From Marinobacter bryozoorum (lineage in GTDB: Bacteria; Pseudomonadota; Gammaproteobacteria; Pseudomonadales; Oleiphilaceae), in the NCBI RefSeq assembly GCF_023156245.1, contig NZ_JAKZAH010000033.1, forward strand, positions 1-42,683: a DNA stretch of 42,683 nt, given 5' to 3'. Position numbers and translations under genes: made by a program. Positions within the stretch are counted from its first letter, which is position 1, and every line of letters begins with the position of its first letter. Positions 16,430-25,026 of the stretch are shown here, piece by piece. The notes under the pieces are model-generated. The model did not search any database, was not told the origin of the DNA, and was given only the letters and a program-made list of their open reading frames with translations.

Positions 16430-17014
16430 ATGAGCAAGACCATCGAGTGTTACTTTGACGTAGGCAGCCCCGCCAGCTACCTGGCCTGGACCCAATTGCC
16501 TGACCTTGCCCGGCGGCACAACGCCGAACTGGTATGGAAGCCGATGCTGCTCGGCGGCGTCTTCCAGGCCACCGGCAACCAGTCCCCGGCCGCCATTGAA
16601 GCCAAGAGCCGTTACTCCCGCATGGATATGCAGCGGTTCGCCAGGCGCTATGGCGTCACCCTGAACCAGAACCCCTACTTTCCGGTGAACACCCTTCAGC
16701 TGATGCGCGGCGCCGTGGCCTTTCTGGACACGCCCCGTTTCGATGATTACCTGACCGCAGTGTTTAACGCCATGTGGGTGGACGAAGAGAACATGGGCGA
16801 CCCCGACGTGGTCACCCGCGTGCTCACCGCTGCCGGTTTCGACCCGGACGATGTGATGGCTCGTGCCAGCGACCCGGCGGTGAAGGAACGCCTGAAGGAT
16901 ATAACGACCGAAGCGGTAGATCGGGGTGTGTTCGGGGCACCGACCCTGTTCGTGGGCGACCACATGTTTTTCGGCCAGGACCGGCTGTGGATGGTGGAGG
17001 AAGCCCTGGCCTGA
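16430..17014 (+). CDS. 2-hydroxychromene-2-carboxylate isomerase-like, DsbA-fold protein
   Basis: The 194-residue protein belongs to the HCCA isomerase / kappa-class GST group of the DsbA fold. The catalytic serine position is S13 in YFDVGSPASYLAW, and the GVFGAPTLFVG cis-Pro motif is near residue 164. True HCCA isomerases act in naphthalene breakdown with glutathione; related proteins act on other thiol-linked substrates. No aromatic-degradation genes are nearby, so naphthalene is unlikely. It shares a transcript with the SDR. The start at 16430 was chosen over upstream frame extension because the fold begins there. Confidence 0.87.
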   Translation: MSKTIECYFDVGSPASYLAWTQLPDLARRHNAELVWKPMLLGGVFQATGNQSPAAIEAKSRYSRMDMQRFARRYGVTLNQNPYFPVNTLQLMRGAVAFLDTPRFDDYLTAVFNAMWVDEENMGDPDVVTRVLTAAGFDPDDVMARASDPAVKERLKDITTEAVDRGVFGAPTLFVGDHMFFGQDRLWMVEEALA

Positions 17015-17048
17015 ACCAGGAGCCGGTTACCGGGTGTGGCGAGTGCCC

Positions 17049-17315
17049 TCAGCGAAGCTGGGAGTCCTTACTGCCCCGGCGGTTGAACAGGCTATTATCC
17101 GCCTGTTCCCTGTCCCGCTCACTCTGACAACGCACACACAGTCGAACGCCTGGCAGGGCCTGTCGGCGAGCCTCGGGGATAGGCTCGTCGCATTCCTCAC
17201 AATGCGTCAGGCTCTCGCCTTGAGGAAGATTGGCACGAGCCCGTTCGAGGGCGTCTTCCACGGTGCTGTCGATCTGGTCCTGAACCGCACCGTCCTTTGA
17301 CCAGCCTCCGGCCAT
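17049..17315 (-). CDS. YbiI-like DksA/TraR C4-type zinc finger protein
   Basis: The 88-residue protein is a short DksA/TraR relative, closely similar in layout to Escherichia coli YbiI: start MAGGWSKDGAVQDQIDS, a helical part with EDALERARA, then a C4 zinc finger (CEECDEPIPEARR ... CVRC) and the ending NRRGSKDSQLR. TraR-like proteins bind the RNA polymerase secondary channel; whether YbiI does is not settled. The ATG at 17313-17315 follows GGAAGGAG and lies one base after the ABM stop, so it belongs to that operon. Confidence 0.92.
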   Translation of the reverse strand: MAGGWSKDGAVQDQIDSTVEDALERARANLPQGESLTHCEECDEPIPEARRQALPGVRLCVRCQSERDREQADNSLFNRRGSKDSQLR

Positions 17316-17316
17316 A

Positions 17317-17640
17317 TCAGGACTCCTTCCGGTCGGGGGGCACCACCACCCACTCCGGGTCTTCAAATTCACCAATGGGCGTAATTTCCACGAACGGCGC
17401 CGCACTGCGGATAATCTCGGCGATTTCAGGGTTATGCTGCCCTTCCATCGCATCCCGCTGGGCCTTGCTTTCCCAGCTGGCAATGGCGATCAGGGTACTG
17501 GGATCACCAATCTTGCGGTGCAGCTCCGTACCCCGGGCGCCCGGAGCCTGCTGGATCAGCTCACTGGCCCTTACCCAGGCATCCGCGTACTCCTCAGCGG
17601 TATGGCCCTCCCTGATTCGAACCTCGAAGATAAATTTCAC
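17317..17640 (-). CDS. ABM (antibiotic biosynthesis monooxygenase) domain protein
   Basis: The 107-residue protein is a single ferredoxin-like ABM/dimeric alpha-beta barrel domain, with EVRIREGHTAEEYADAW at the start and the IAIASWESKAQRDAM strand-helix in the middle. Members include small oxygenases and stress proteins; the activity here is unknown. The start is a GTG at 17638-17640, preceded by CAGGAGGG. It sits 13 bases downstream of the SDR and one base upstream of the YbiI gene, so these are co-transcribed. Confidence 0.8.
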   Translation of the reverse strand: MKFIFEVRIREGHTAEEYADAWVRASELIQQAPGARGTELHRKIGDPSTLIAIASWESKAQRDAMEGQHNPEIAEIIRSAAPFVEITPIGEFEDPEWVVVPPDRKES

Positions 17641-17653
17641 ATAGCCCTCCTGG

Positions 17654-18421
17654 TCAGTCCTCGTAGATCATCTTGCGGGTCATCCCACCATCCACCACGA
17701 TATTCTGCCCGGTGACAAAACCGGCGTTTTCTGAAAGGAGGAACGCCACGGTAGCCGCAATGTCGTCGGCGCGGCCTACCCGCCCCACAGGATGCTGACT
17801 GTGATCACGTTCCGCCAAGGGTTCAGGGCTGTCTCCGCCACCCGGCTGTTCGCCCCGCACATCGATCCAGCCCGGGCTGATACAGTTCACCCGGATCTCC
17901 GGCCCCAGGCTGACCGCCAATGCGTGGGTCAACGCTACCAATCCGCCCTTGGTAGCCGCGTAGGCTTCCGTGTCAGGCTCGGACTGCAGCGCTCGGGTGG
18001 AAGCGATGTTAACGATACTCCCCCGGGTTTCTCGAAGGTACCTGGTACTGTGCTTGGTCATCAGGAACGGACCGGTGAGGTTAACGTCCAGTCTGCGTTG
18101 CCACACTGACAGGTCCAGTTGGTCCACCGGCCCGGTCTCAGGGTCTGCCAGCCCCGCGTTGTTAATCAGGGCATCAAGGCGCCTGCCCCAGGCCAGGGTC
18201 TTACTGATCGCCTGCTCCACCTGGTCTTCGCTTGAGACGTCAACCTGAACGAAACAGACGTCGTCGCTGCCCCGGTGCGATGCGACGAACTCTTCGGCTG
18301 CCCCATCGTCAACATCGCATATTGCGACCCGCCAGCCTTCGCGCAACAGAAACCGGGCAATACCGCGGCCAATACCCCGGGCACCACCTGTGACCAGTGC
18401 AACCTTTTTTAGCTGCCTCAA
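17654..18421 (-). CDS. SDR family oxidoreductase
   Basis: The 255-residue protein is a classical SDR with all motifs: TGGARGIG at 11-18, NNAG at 87-90, and S141, Y154 and K158 as catalytic residues. The D in VDVS near 61 fits the adenine-contacting site. Substrate unknown. The start is a TTG at 18419-18421: an in-frame TAA lies 9 bases upstream and no in-frame ATG is near, and a GGGGG run precedes it. It lies 81 bases after the PQQ sugar dehydrogenase gene and leads into the ABM and YbiI genes. Confidence 0.88.
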   Translation of the reverse strand: MRQLKKVALVTGGARGIGRGIARFLLREGWRVAICDVDDGAAEEFVASHRGSDDVCFVQVDVSSEDQVEQAISKTLAWGRRLDALINNAGLADPETGPVDQLDLSVWQRRLDVNLTGPFLMTKHSTRYLRETRGSIVNIASTRALQSEPDTEAYAATKGGLVALTHALAVSLGPEIRVNCISPGWIDVRGEQPGGGDSPEPLAERDHSQHPVGRVGRADDIAATVAFLLSENAGFVTGQNIVVDGGMTRKMIYED

Positions 18422-18502
18422 CCTTCCCCCTTACGTACTTCTGATCAATCGTTCCTGCTGAAGGCCCGCCCGGGGCCTGTACAACAGCAGCGGCATCAGC
18501 GA

Positions 18503-20086
18503 TCACTGCGGTTCGGGAACAACCCTGACGAGCCTGCCATCAGCATTGTCTGTCAACAGATAAACAGCTCCGTCGGGTCCGGTACGTATATCGCGGATAC
18601 GCTCGCCCAATTCTTCGAACAGCCTTTCCCTTTCTCTGGCGCCATCGGCGTCCATTTCAACCCGGTGGGCTGCGCGGGTCACCAGGCCGCCAACCAGGAG
18701 ATCACCCTGCCATTGAGGAAACTGATCCCCGTCATACCGTGTCATGCCCGAGGGCGCGATGGAGGGCGTCCAGTGCAAAACTGGTTGTTCGGTGCCGGGG
18801 TACTCAGTAAAAGGTGTGACCCGGGCCCAGGTGTAATCCAGCCCATGGGTTGCCACCGGCCAGCCATAGTTTTTCCCGCCTTCGATACGGTTGATCTCAT
18901 CGCCCCCGCGGGGGCCATGCTCATGGGCGAAGACCTGTCCGCTGCTCTTGTCGACAACCAGCCCCTGTACATTGCGATGGCCATAGCTGAAGATTTCCGG
19001 AAGTGCCTCCGGGTTATCCACAAAGGGGTTATCTTCCGGTGCCGAGCCGTCCGCGTTCAGTCGCACGATGGTACCGATGTGACTGTCCAGGCGCTGGGCC
19101 TGCTCCCGGTAGTCAAAACCGTCACCCAGGGTCAGCAGGAGTGTGCCGTCTTCGAGCCAGGCCATGCGGCCGCCATAGTGGACCGCCCCCACCTTCGCCG
19201 GACTGGCCCGGAACAGCTCATCCACGTCTTCCAACCGGCCACTCTCCAGACGGCCTCGGGCCAGGCAGGTATGGTTGGCCTGCGCGGCTCCGCAGGCGTA
19301 GCTCAGGTAAATATGGCCACTCTCCGGGAAGTTCCGGGCCGGCAGGACCTCAAACAGCCCCGCCTGGGCCTCGCTGAATACCTCGGGCACTCCGGCTACA
19401 GGCTCAGGCTGCAATTCGCCGTCTGCGGTAATAATACGCAACCGGCCGGGGCGCTCAGTAACAAGCATGCGGCCATCCGGCAGGAAAGCCAGGGACCAGG
19501 GATGTTCCAGGCCGGATACCACTGTCTCCAGTCGATAGCCCGGTCCGGACTGGGCCAGGGCCTGGTCTGACGGGGCTACCAGCAAGGCAATCAGCAGCAG
19601 TGCTGTGGCCGAACCGGTTTTGCGGTTGCTACCGGACGATTCTGTGGCCATGGTGGCGAACAGCCAACCGGCAATGGCAGCCGTAACCAGCTTGGCCAGC
19701 ATACCGCCCGAGCTGCGAGTGGCGGCGATCAGGGTGGGTGGTGGCGCCAGGGCATCCACCAGTGTAAAGGTGGCCCAGAGGCCAACCACCGCTGCCAGAG
19801 AACAAACCAGCCGGCGCCAGGCGTGCAGCTTGTGGCGGGTCAGGGTCATGGCAACCAGCTGGGAAAGCAGGAAGCCCACGCCGAACATTACCAGGTAAAC
19901 CGGTCCGAACTTGGCCAGGTCCTCCAGCGTGGTGGCAAACCAGGCGCCTGCGCCGATCTCTACCCCCAACCCCCTCAGAGCCAACAGGTTGATCTGGGTC
20001 TGCACGATGGAACCCAGTGCTGCGCCGATAACCAGGGCGGTGGCAAAGGCCAGCACTATGTGGGACCAGGTTTGCCGCTTTGACAT
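18503..20086 (-). CDS. PQQ-dependent sugar dehydrogenase with N-terminal membrane domain
   Basis: The 527-residue protein joins two parts. Residues 1-175 hold five hydrophobic segments (about 9-31, 60-82, 92-113, 129-147, 158-174). From about 180 follows a beta-propeller sugar dehydrogenase of the YliI/Asd type (soluble-GDH fold) with the motifs HPWSLAFLPDG, GHRNVQGL, HEHGPRGGDEIN and WTPSIAPSGM. An odd number of helices with a basic N-terminus places the propeller in the periplasm, where PQQ-dependent oxidation of aldoses would occur. The membrane part could pass electrons or just anchor the enzyme. A secreted paralogue without this part lies at 25733-26848. Confidence 0.88.
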   Translation of the reverse strand: MSKRQTWSHIVLAFATALVIGAALGSIVQTQINLLALRGLGVEIGAGAWFATTLEDLAKFGPVYLVMFGVGFLLSQLVAMTLTRHKLHAWRRLVCSLAAVVGLWATFTLVDALAPPPTLIAATRSSGGMLAKLVTAAIAGWLFATMATESSGSNRKTGSATALLLIALLVAPSDQALAQSGPGYRLETVVSGLEHPWSLAFLPDGRMLVTERPGRLRIITADGELQPEPVAGVPEVFSEAQAGLFEVLPARNFPESGHIYLSYACGAAQANHTCLARGRLESGRLEDVDELFRASPAKVGAVHYGGRMAWLEDGTLLLTLGDGFDYREQAQRLDSHIGTIVRLNADGSAPEDNPFVDNPEALPEIFSYGHRNVQGLVVDKSSGQVFAHEHGPRGGDEINRIEGGKNYGWPVATHGLDYTWARVTPFTEYPGTEQPVLHWTPSIAPSGMTRYDGDQFPQWQGDLLVGGLVTRAAHRVEMDADGARERERLFEELGERIRDIRTGPDGAVYLLTDNADGRLVRVVPEPQ

Positions 20087-20430
20087 GGAACCTCGCTCTC
20101 AAAATTGTTGTTAGCCGGGTACGGCACTGGGAATGCAGTGTAGACCAGCAGGGGCGCTATCGAACCCCTGGTTCGTCCCCCTGGTCCGCCCCGGGATGCG
20201 TAAATATACCCACCGGTGAAAATAACAGTAGCTTTTCCCGAATAAGGTGCGTAGATTGGGCGGCGTAGGAAAGAGTTAGCAAAGCAGTTCATCAATAAGA
20301 CGCCCTGTCAGTAATTGTAGTGTACGTCCTGTTTTTGATCCCGCGCGTTTCTTTTCCGCACAATGCTGACCAGCCCAACAATGGTCCCTGGCGGCGCATT
20401 AATCAGATTGATTTCAGGATATTAAAAGAT
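20087..20430. other. intergenic region before the cold-shock gene
   Basis: These 344 bases separate the start of the PQQ dehydrogenase gene (minus) from cspA-type gene (plus), so promoters for both must lie here. The right 160 bases are AT-richer and would give a long 5' leader, as is common for cold-shock genes. On the minus strand a TATATT hexamer (20203-20208) is a possible -10 for the dehydrogenase. I see no ORF or repeat that I can support. Confidence 0.5.
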
Positions 20431-20637
20431 ATGTCTACAGTTACCGGTACCGTCAAGTTCTTCAACGAATCCAAGGGCTTCGGCTTTATCACTCGTGAAG
20501 GCGGCCCCGACGTATTCGTTCACTTCAGCGCTATTCAGAGCAGCGGTTTCAAGACCCTGGCAGAAGGCCAGCAGGTTGAGTTCACCGTTACTCAGGGCCA
20601 GAAAGGCCCGCAGGCGGAAAACGTTGTTGCCCTGTAA
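20431..20637 (+). CDS. CspA family cold-shock protein
   Basis: The 68-residue protein is a single cold-shock OB-fold domain with both RNA-binding motifs, KGFGFI (RNP1) and VFVHF (RNP2). It binds single-stranded RNA and melts secondary structure. I placed the start at 20431 ([13 protein letters not shown]) because this is the universal family start; the frame extends upstream without similarity. It is a single gene with a strong terminator 20 bases after the stop. Which paralogue it is (CspA, CspD or other) cannot be fixed. Confidence 0.95.
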   Translation: MSTVTGTVKFFNESKGFGFITREGGPDVFVHFSAIQSSGFKTLAEGQQVEFTVTQGQKGPQAENVVAL

Positions 20638-20656
20638 ATAACAGGCCACAACACGC

Positions 20657-20685
20657 AAAAAAGGCAGCCTCGGCTGCCTTTTTTT
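20657..20685 (+). terminator. Rho-independent terminator of the cold-shock gene
   Basis: A stem GGCAGC/GCTGCC (20663-20668 and 20673-20678) with loop CTCG is flanked by A-run on the left and seven T residues on the right (20679-20685). This is a typical intrinsic terminator, and its A-flank lets it work on the other strand too. Confidence 0.92.
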
Positions 20686-20732
20686 GTGCCTGTGCCCCGC
20701 CCTGAATAACGTACTGACGGGCAGACCTGCCC

Positions 20733-20912
20733 CTATCCGAAGTAATGCCTCAGTATCCCCAGAATCAAAACCGCAGCCATCAGCGGAATGATCCACCGGG
20801 AAATCCGGCTCTCATTAATCGCATCCCCCTTCGAGGCATGTTTCTCCAGCAAGGGCACCAGGATAAACAGGGCTGCGAAGAGAACCACCAGTATAATGAA
20901 CAGTGTTGTCAT
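20733..20912 (-). CDS. small two-helix membrane protein
   Basis: I do not recognise this 59-residue protein. It has two hydrophobic segments (about residues 3-22 and 42-56) separated by a charged loop with EKHASKGDAINESRISR. The ATG at 20910-20912 begins the first helix; the frame continues to 20948 but the added residues (MKRCVGRTIVAS) give no better start. The ribosome site is weak. It lies between the cold-shock terminator and the E2 gene. The clear two-helix design favours a real gene. Confidence 0.6.
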   Translation of the reverse strand: MTTLFIILVVLFAALFILVPLLEKHASKGDAINESRISRWIIPLMAAVLILGILRHYFG

Positions 20913-20963
20913 ACTCGCTACTATGGTCCGTCCAACGCACCGTTTCAACCGTCACCGGAATTG

Positions 20964-22091
20964 TTATCCGGACGCCTCGGAACCGAGCGCCTCCACCACG
21001 GCAGCCATGAAACGCGCTGCCTCGCCACCGGTGGCCGCCCGGTGATCGAAGGTGACTGACAGGGGCATGATCCGCCGCACGGAGGGCTGGCCTTTGTGTG
21101 GCACCACCTTCTCCCGTATTTTCCCGGCCCCCACGATTGCCACCTGCGGCGGGCTGACAATAGGGTTGGCGTACTGGCCAGTCAGAGTGCCGAAGTTGGA
21201 CAGGGTGATGGTGGCACCCTGCATCTCCTGTGGCGGGATCTTTCGGGTCGCCACCGCTTCCCGCAGGTTTTCCAGGCCCTGGCGCAGGTTTTCCATGGAT
21301 CGGTGATTGACGTCCCGCAGCACGGGCACGAAAAGCCCGTCGGGGGTATCCACGGCAATGCCTATATGCACCTCGTCCAGCAGGCGCCGGCTGAGATTAT
21401 CCCCGTCAAACCAGCAATTAAGGGCCGGTGACACCTCGCAGGCACGGGCAATGGCCTGGACCAGGCGCATGGTGATGTCTGTGCCCTTTTTCCAGTCATG
21501 GATATCCGCATCCTCGAAGATGGACACGAGTACCACCTGGGCGTGGGACAGAGCCATATTCTTCGCCATGGTGCGCCGCGGCCCCCGCAGCGCTTCAGCC
21601 TCGCCCAGTTGTTTCTGGTGGCTGGCCTGGCGATGTACGTCGTCGTTGGTGATCAGGCCACCGGGGCCACTACCCCTGATATTTTCCAGGCTGATTCCCA
21701 ATCGTTCCGCCAGGGCACGTACGCCCGGCGTTGCCCGGTTGGCCCGGGCCCGCTTGCTGGATGGCGCCGCACCAATAATGAACGAATCGACCTCGCCTTC
21801 ACTTTCCCCGGAACCGGAAGACTTCAGCTCGCCCACCACGGTACCGGTGTCCTCGCTTGCACCTTCGAAGGCCAGCAGGGGTTCCCCCGTATGGATGATA
21901 TCCCCCGCCTCGCCGAACAATTTGGCAATGGTACCGGCCTCCGGAGAGGGCACCTCCACAATGGCCTTGGCGGTCTCGACACTCACCAGCACCTGGTCCA
22001 GTTCCACGGTATCGCCTACCTTCACGTGCCACTCGACGATCTCGGCTTCCGGCAGGCCTTCGCCCAGATCCGGCAGTTTGAAGTACTTCAT
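20964..22091 (-). CDS. dihydrolipoamide acyltransferase (E2) of a 2-oxoacid dehydrogenase
   Basis: The 375-residue E2 has one lipoyl domain (residues 1-78, lipoylated K42 in VETAKA), a peripheral-subunit binding domain (about 119-154, ATPGVRALAERLGI) and a catalytic acyltransferase domain. The active-site His is H350 in FDHRAATGGE; the usual downstream Asp (HxxxDG) is T354 here. A subgroup of E2 proteins with DHRxxTGGE seems familiar, so this may be normal for that subgroup. It acts with the E1 subunits encoded upstream; the complex may use pyruvate, acetoin or branched-chain 2-oxoacids. SD GGGGAGG precedes the ATG. Confidence 0.88.
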   Translation of the reverse strand: MKYFKLPDLGEGLPEAEIVEWHVKVGDTVELDQVLVSVETAKAIVEVPSPEAGTIAKLFGEAGDIIHTGEPLLAFEGASEDTGTVVGELKSSGSGESEGEVDSFIIGAAPSSKRARANRATPGVRALAERLGISLENIRGSGPGGLITNDDVHRQASHQKQLGEAEALRGPRRTMAKNMALSHAQVVLVSIFEDADIHDWKKGTDITMRLVQAIARACEVSPALNCWFDGDNLSRRLLDEVHIGIAVDTPDGLFVPVLRDVNHRSMENLRQGLENLREAVATRKIPPQEMQGATITLSNFGTLTGQYANPIVSPPQVAIVGAGKIREKVVPHKGQPSVRRIMPLSVTFDHRAATGGEAARFMAAVVEALGSEASG

Positions 22092-22106
22092 GGAAAACCT
22101 CCCCGG

Positions 22107-23135
22107 TCAGAGCGCGATCACCTGCTCTACCGCCGCCACTATGTCTTCTACCTGCGGCAGGTAGTGCTGTTCGTTGCGATAATAGGGCATCACCGTATCG
22201 TAACCGGTCACCCGTACCACCGGGGCCTGCAGGTCCAGGAAGGCGCCTTCCGCGATAGAGGCGGCCACCTCGGCCCCGACACCGCCGTTGCGACAGGCCT
22301 CGTGGACAATCACCGCCCGGCCGGTCTTGGCCACGGAGCACAGCAGGGTTTCCCGGTCCAGCGGACTGATAGTGGCCACATCAATGACTTCTGCCGAAAC
22401 GCCCTGCTCTGACAGTCGATCGGCCGCCTGCAGGGTTTCCATGATGGACGCGCCCCAACTTATCAGGGTGACATCGTCGCCCTCCCGCAAGGTGAAACAG
22501 GTATCCAGGGGCAACGCCTCGCCGTTGTCCGTTACCGTCTGGGTTACGGCCCGGTAGATGCGCTTCGGTTCCAGGAAGATCACCGGGTCCGGGTTCCGGA
22601 TGGCAGCCAGCAGCAGGCCATAGGCACGCTGGGGCGAACTGGGGATCACCACCCTTAGCCCCGGAATATGCGCAAACAGGGCTTCGGTACTTTCACTGTG
22701 ATGTTCGGGCGCATGGATGCCACCACCAAAAGGCGCACGGTAGACCAGCGGGCAATGGAGCCGGCCCCGGGTGCGGTTACGCATGCGGGCCGCGTGACTG
22801 ATGATCTGCTCAAAGCCGGCATAGATGAACCCCATGAACTGGAACTCCGCCACCGGTTTCAATCCCTGGGTAGCCATCCCCACAGTGACGCCGGCAATGA
22901 GGTTCTCTGCCAGCGGCGTGTCCATCACGCGCTTGTACCCAAAACGCTCCTTGAGGCCCACGGTGGCCCGGAACACACCGCCATTGGTGGCGATGTCCTC
23001 ACCAAGAACGACCACCGATTCGTCGTTGGTCATTTCCCTTGCCAGGGCCAGGTTGACCGCCTCCACCAGGGTAACCCTGTGGGAGATCGGTGCGGCCTCG
23101 TCCTGACGGATAGCTTTCTCTGCGGATGCGTTCAT
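22107..23135 (-). CDS. 2-oxoacid dehydrogenase E1 component beta subunit
   Basis: The 342-residue protein is a transketolase-like E1 beta subunit (PdhB/BkdA2/AcoB type). Conserved segments run in order: VVVLGEDIATNGGVFRAT, DTPLAENLIAGVTVGMA, the central FGGGIHAPEHHSESTEALFAHIPG stretch beginning near 136 and the C-terminal EACRNGGVGAEV. Its ATG overlaps the alpha-subunit stop in an ATGA at 23132-23135, so the two are made in step. GGAGG precedes the start. The substrate is not decided. Confidence 0.92.
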   Translation of the reverse strand: MNASAEKAIRQDEAAPISHRVTLVEAVNLALAREMTNDESVVVLGEDIATNGGVFRATVGLKERFGYKRVMDTPLAENLIAGVTVGMATQGLKPVAEFQFMGFIYAGFEQIISHAARMRNRTRGRLHCPLVYRAPFGGGIHAPEHHSESTEALFAHIPGLRVVIPSSPQRAYGLLLAAIRNPDPVIFLEPKRIYRAVTQTVTDNGEALPLDTCFTLREGDDVTLISWGASIMETLQAADRLSEQGVSAEVIDVATISPLDRETLLCSVAKTGRAVIVHEACRNGGVGAEVAASIAEGAFLDLQAPVVRVTGYDTVMPYYRNEQHYLPQVEDIVAAVEQVIAL

Positions 23136-24214
23136 GACACACCTCCTTCCACCTTGCGGGCAAGCCGCTCACGCTGGCCAGCCAGCGACGAGGGCAAGGA
23201 CTCGAACAGATAGTCCACCATGGCCGCAGGAGGCTCAGGCGCTTTCTCAAGATAGACGTGGACAGCCTTCTCCACCTTGTCCCGGCAGTGGGCCTGCAGG
23301 TCTTTTTCCCTGGCCGCATCCCAGTGCCCGGCGTGGTGCAGGTAACTCTGCAAGCGCTTGATGCCATCCCTGTCCCAGGCGCTTCGCAATTCGTCCGCGC
23401 TGCGGTAGCGAGTGGCATCATCAGCGGTGGTGTGGTCACCAAGGCGGTAGGTAACGGCTTCGATAACCGTCGCTCCCTTGCCCCCATGGGCGCGATCCAG
23501 GGCATGCTCCATGGCCTCGCTGACCGCGAAATAGTCGTTACCATCAACGATGTGGCCGGGCAGCCCGCCGCTGATGGCCTTCTGGGCAATGGTTTCACTG
23601 CCGGTCTGCAGGCCACGCGGGGTCGAGATGGCCCACTGGTTATTCGCCACCACGAACACCACCGGCAGATGCCAGGCGCCTGCAAGGTTGACGCTTTCAA
23701 GGAAATCCCCCTTGGAGGTGGCGCCGTCGCCCAGGGTGACAACTACGGCCCGTTGCTCGTCCCGGATACGCATGGCGGCGGCAATGCCCACCGCATGACA
23801 GCACTGGGTGGCAATGGGAACCGAAATGGGCAGGTCCTGCGGGCACAGCTCCCAGCCGGCACTGCCTCGCTCATCGCCGCCCCAATAAAGCAGCATGTTC
23901 ACCATGGGCACACCCCGCAGCAGCTGGGTGGCCTGGTCACGGTAATAGGGTGCAAATACGTCATGGCGGTCCATGCACTGACCAATGGCGGTCCCTATGA
24001 CCTCGTGGCCCAGCACGGAAGGGTAGGTGCCACATTTGCCAGTTCGCTGCAGGGCAATGATTTTCTGGTCCAGGGTGCGGGCAAGCACCATGTTTCGGTA
24101 GGCATCGATCAGACGGCCGGCATCGGCGGCCAGTGCCGGCAATTCATCCAGCGGATCACCGGCATCGTCCAGGTAGCGGACATAGTCCATCGTAAACTCA
24201 TAACGGTTTTTCAT
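23132..24214 (-). CDS. 2-oxoacid dehydrogenase E1 component alpha subunit
   Basis: The 360-residue protein is the E1 alpha subunit, which with E1 beta and thiamine diphosphate decarboxylates a 2-oxoacid and acylates the E2 lipoyl group. The TPP motif starts GDGATSKGD at 162-170 and ends with NN at 191-192 (ANNQWAIS). The phosphorylation-loop-like [15 protein letters not shown] segment is present near 257. It is the first of three genes (alpha, beta, E2). No E3 (lipoamide dehydrogenase) gene follows, so E3 is supplied from elsewhere. It resembles the branched-chain/PdhA subgroup of gram-positive type. Confidence 0.92.
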   Translation of the reverse strand: MKNRYEFTMDYVRYLDDAGDPLDELPALAADAGRLIDAYRNMVLARTLDQKIIALQRTGKCGTYPSVLGHEVIGTAIGQCMDRHDVFAPYYRDQATQLLRGVPMVNMLLYWGGDERGSAGWELCPQDLPISVPIATQCCHAVGIAAAMRIRDEQRAVVVTLGDGATSKGDFLESVNLAGAWHLPVVFVVANNQWAISTPRGLQTGSETIAQKAISGGLPGHIVDGNDYFAVSEAMEHALDRAHGGKGATVIEAVTYRLGDHTTADDATRYRSADELRSAWDRDGIKRLQSYLHHAGHWDAAREKDLQAHCRDKVEKAVHVYLEKAPEPPAAMVDYLFESLPSSLAGQRERLARKVEGGVS

Positions 24215-24451
24215 CCCCGTCTCCTCACACCGTGGCTTCCCGGGCTTGTGGCCTGTTGCATCACGATGGCTGTTGGTGGGTACCCCGTGGATCTCACGGG
24301 CCTGTCCTTATTTTCTAGTCGATGGTCAGCAATTGTTCAACGGGAACGAGACATGATTCTCGCTAGCGACCTGCGCCTGGCGGACCACCGACTATCATTA
24401 CTACCTGCTGGCGGTTACACTCCCGCCAAGGTCACAGCCGGAACCACTACC

Positions 24452-24907
24452 ATGCCTATCTGGGTCGATGCGGATGCCTGCCCCGTCCCCATCCGGGAAA
24501 TACTCTGCCGGGCAGCAACCCGCTGGCAGATCAATACCACGTTCATAGCGAACCATGTTATCAGATTGCCCCCCAGCCCCTGGATCCACGCCCGCCAGGT
24601 TCCCCACGGCTTCGATGTGGCGGACCAGGAAATTGTTGAGCAGTTGACCACAGGGGACCTGGTTATCACCCAGGATATTCCATTGGCCGCTGAGGCCATC
24701 GACAAGGGTGCTGATGCCTTCAATCCACGTGGGCAGGCTTTCACCCGCGAGAATATTCGCCAGCGCCTGGCCATGCGGAACTTTATGGAGGAGATGCGCA
24801 ATGCGGGCCAGGTGACCGGTGGGCCGGCGGCGTTCAGTCAGCAGGACCGCAAGGAGTTTGCTGACCAGCTGGACCGCTGGCTCCAGAAGAGTCACCGCAA
24901 ACCCTGA
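24452..24907 (+). CDS. YaiI/YqxD family protein (UPF0178)
   Basis: The 151-residue protein matches the UPF0178 family (YaiI in Escherichia coli), with [18 protein letters not shown] at the start, the [15 protein letters not shown] segment and [24 protein letters not shown] near the end. The conserved Asp residues suggest a PIN-like metal-binding nuclease fold, but no activity is established. The same frame stays open upstream to 23258, opposite the E1 alpha gene; this is a GC-bias effect and the family start fixes the ATG at 24452. Confidence 0.92.
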   Translation: MPIWVDADACPVPIREILCRAATRWQINTTFIANHVIRLPPSPWIHARQVPHGFDVADQEIVEQLTTGDLVITQDIPLAAEAIDKGADAFNPRGQAFTRENIRQRLAMRNFMEEMRNAGQVTGGPAAFSQQDRKEFADQLDRWLQKSHRKP

Positions 24908-24966
24908 ATGTAAAGGCTTGTCAGGACGACAGGCCAGACAGGAAAAGTAAACCGGCTACGAAGCAA

Positions 24967-25008
24967 CCGGCACCCCGCGACCGACGAATCCACGCCACCG
25001 GGTGCCGG
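24967..25008. terminator. inverted repeat between convergent yaiI-like and dodecin genes
   Basis: Perfect 9-base arms CCGGCACCC (24967-24975) and GGGTGCCGG (25000-25008) flank a 24-base loop between two convergent genes. No T run follows on either side, so it is at best a weak or factor-dependent terminator. Confidence 0.4.
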
Positions 25009-25026
25009 CTACGCCGACCAGCGAGG

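Noticed and set aside
18665..19570. 301-codon open frame opposite the membrane-fused sugar dehydrogenase
   Set aside because: Antisense shadow; the minus-strand gene has clear motifs.
23258..24451. Open frame of about 400 codons joined upstream to the YaiI-like gene
   Set aside because: It is antisense to the well-supported E1 alpha gene and only stays open by codon bias; the family start of YaiI is at 24452.
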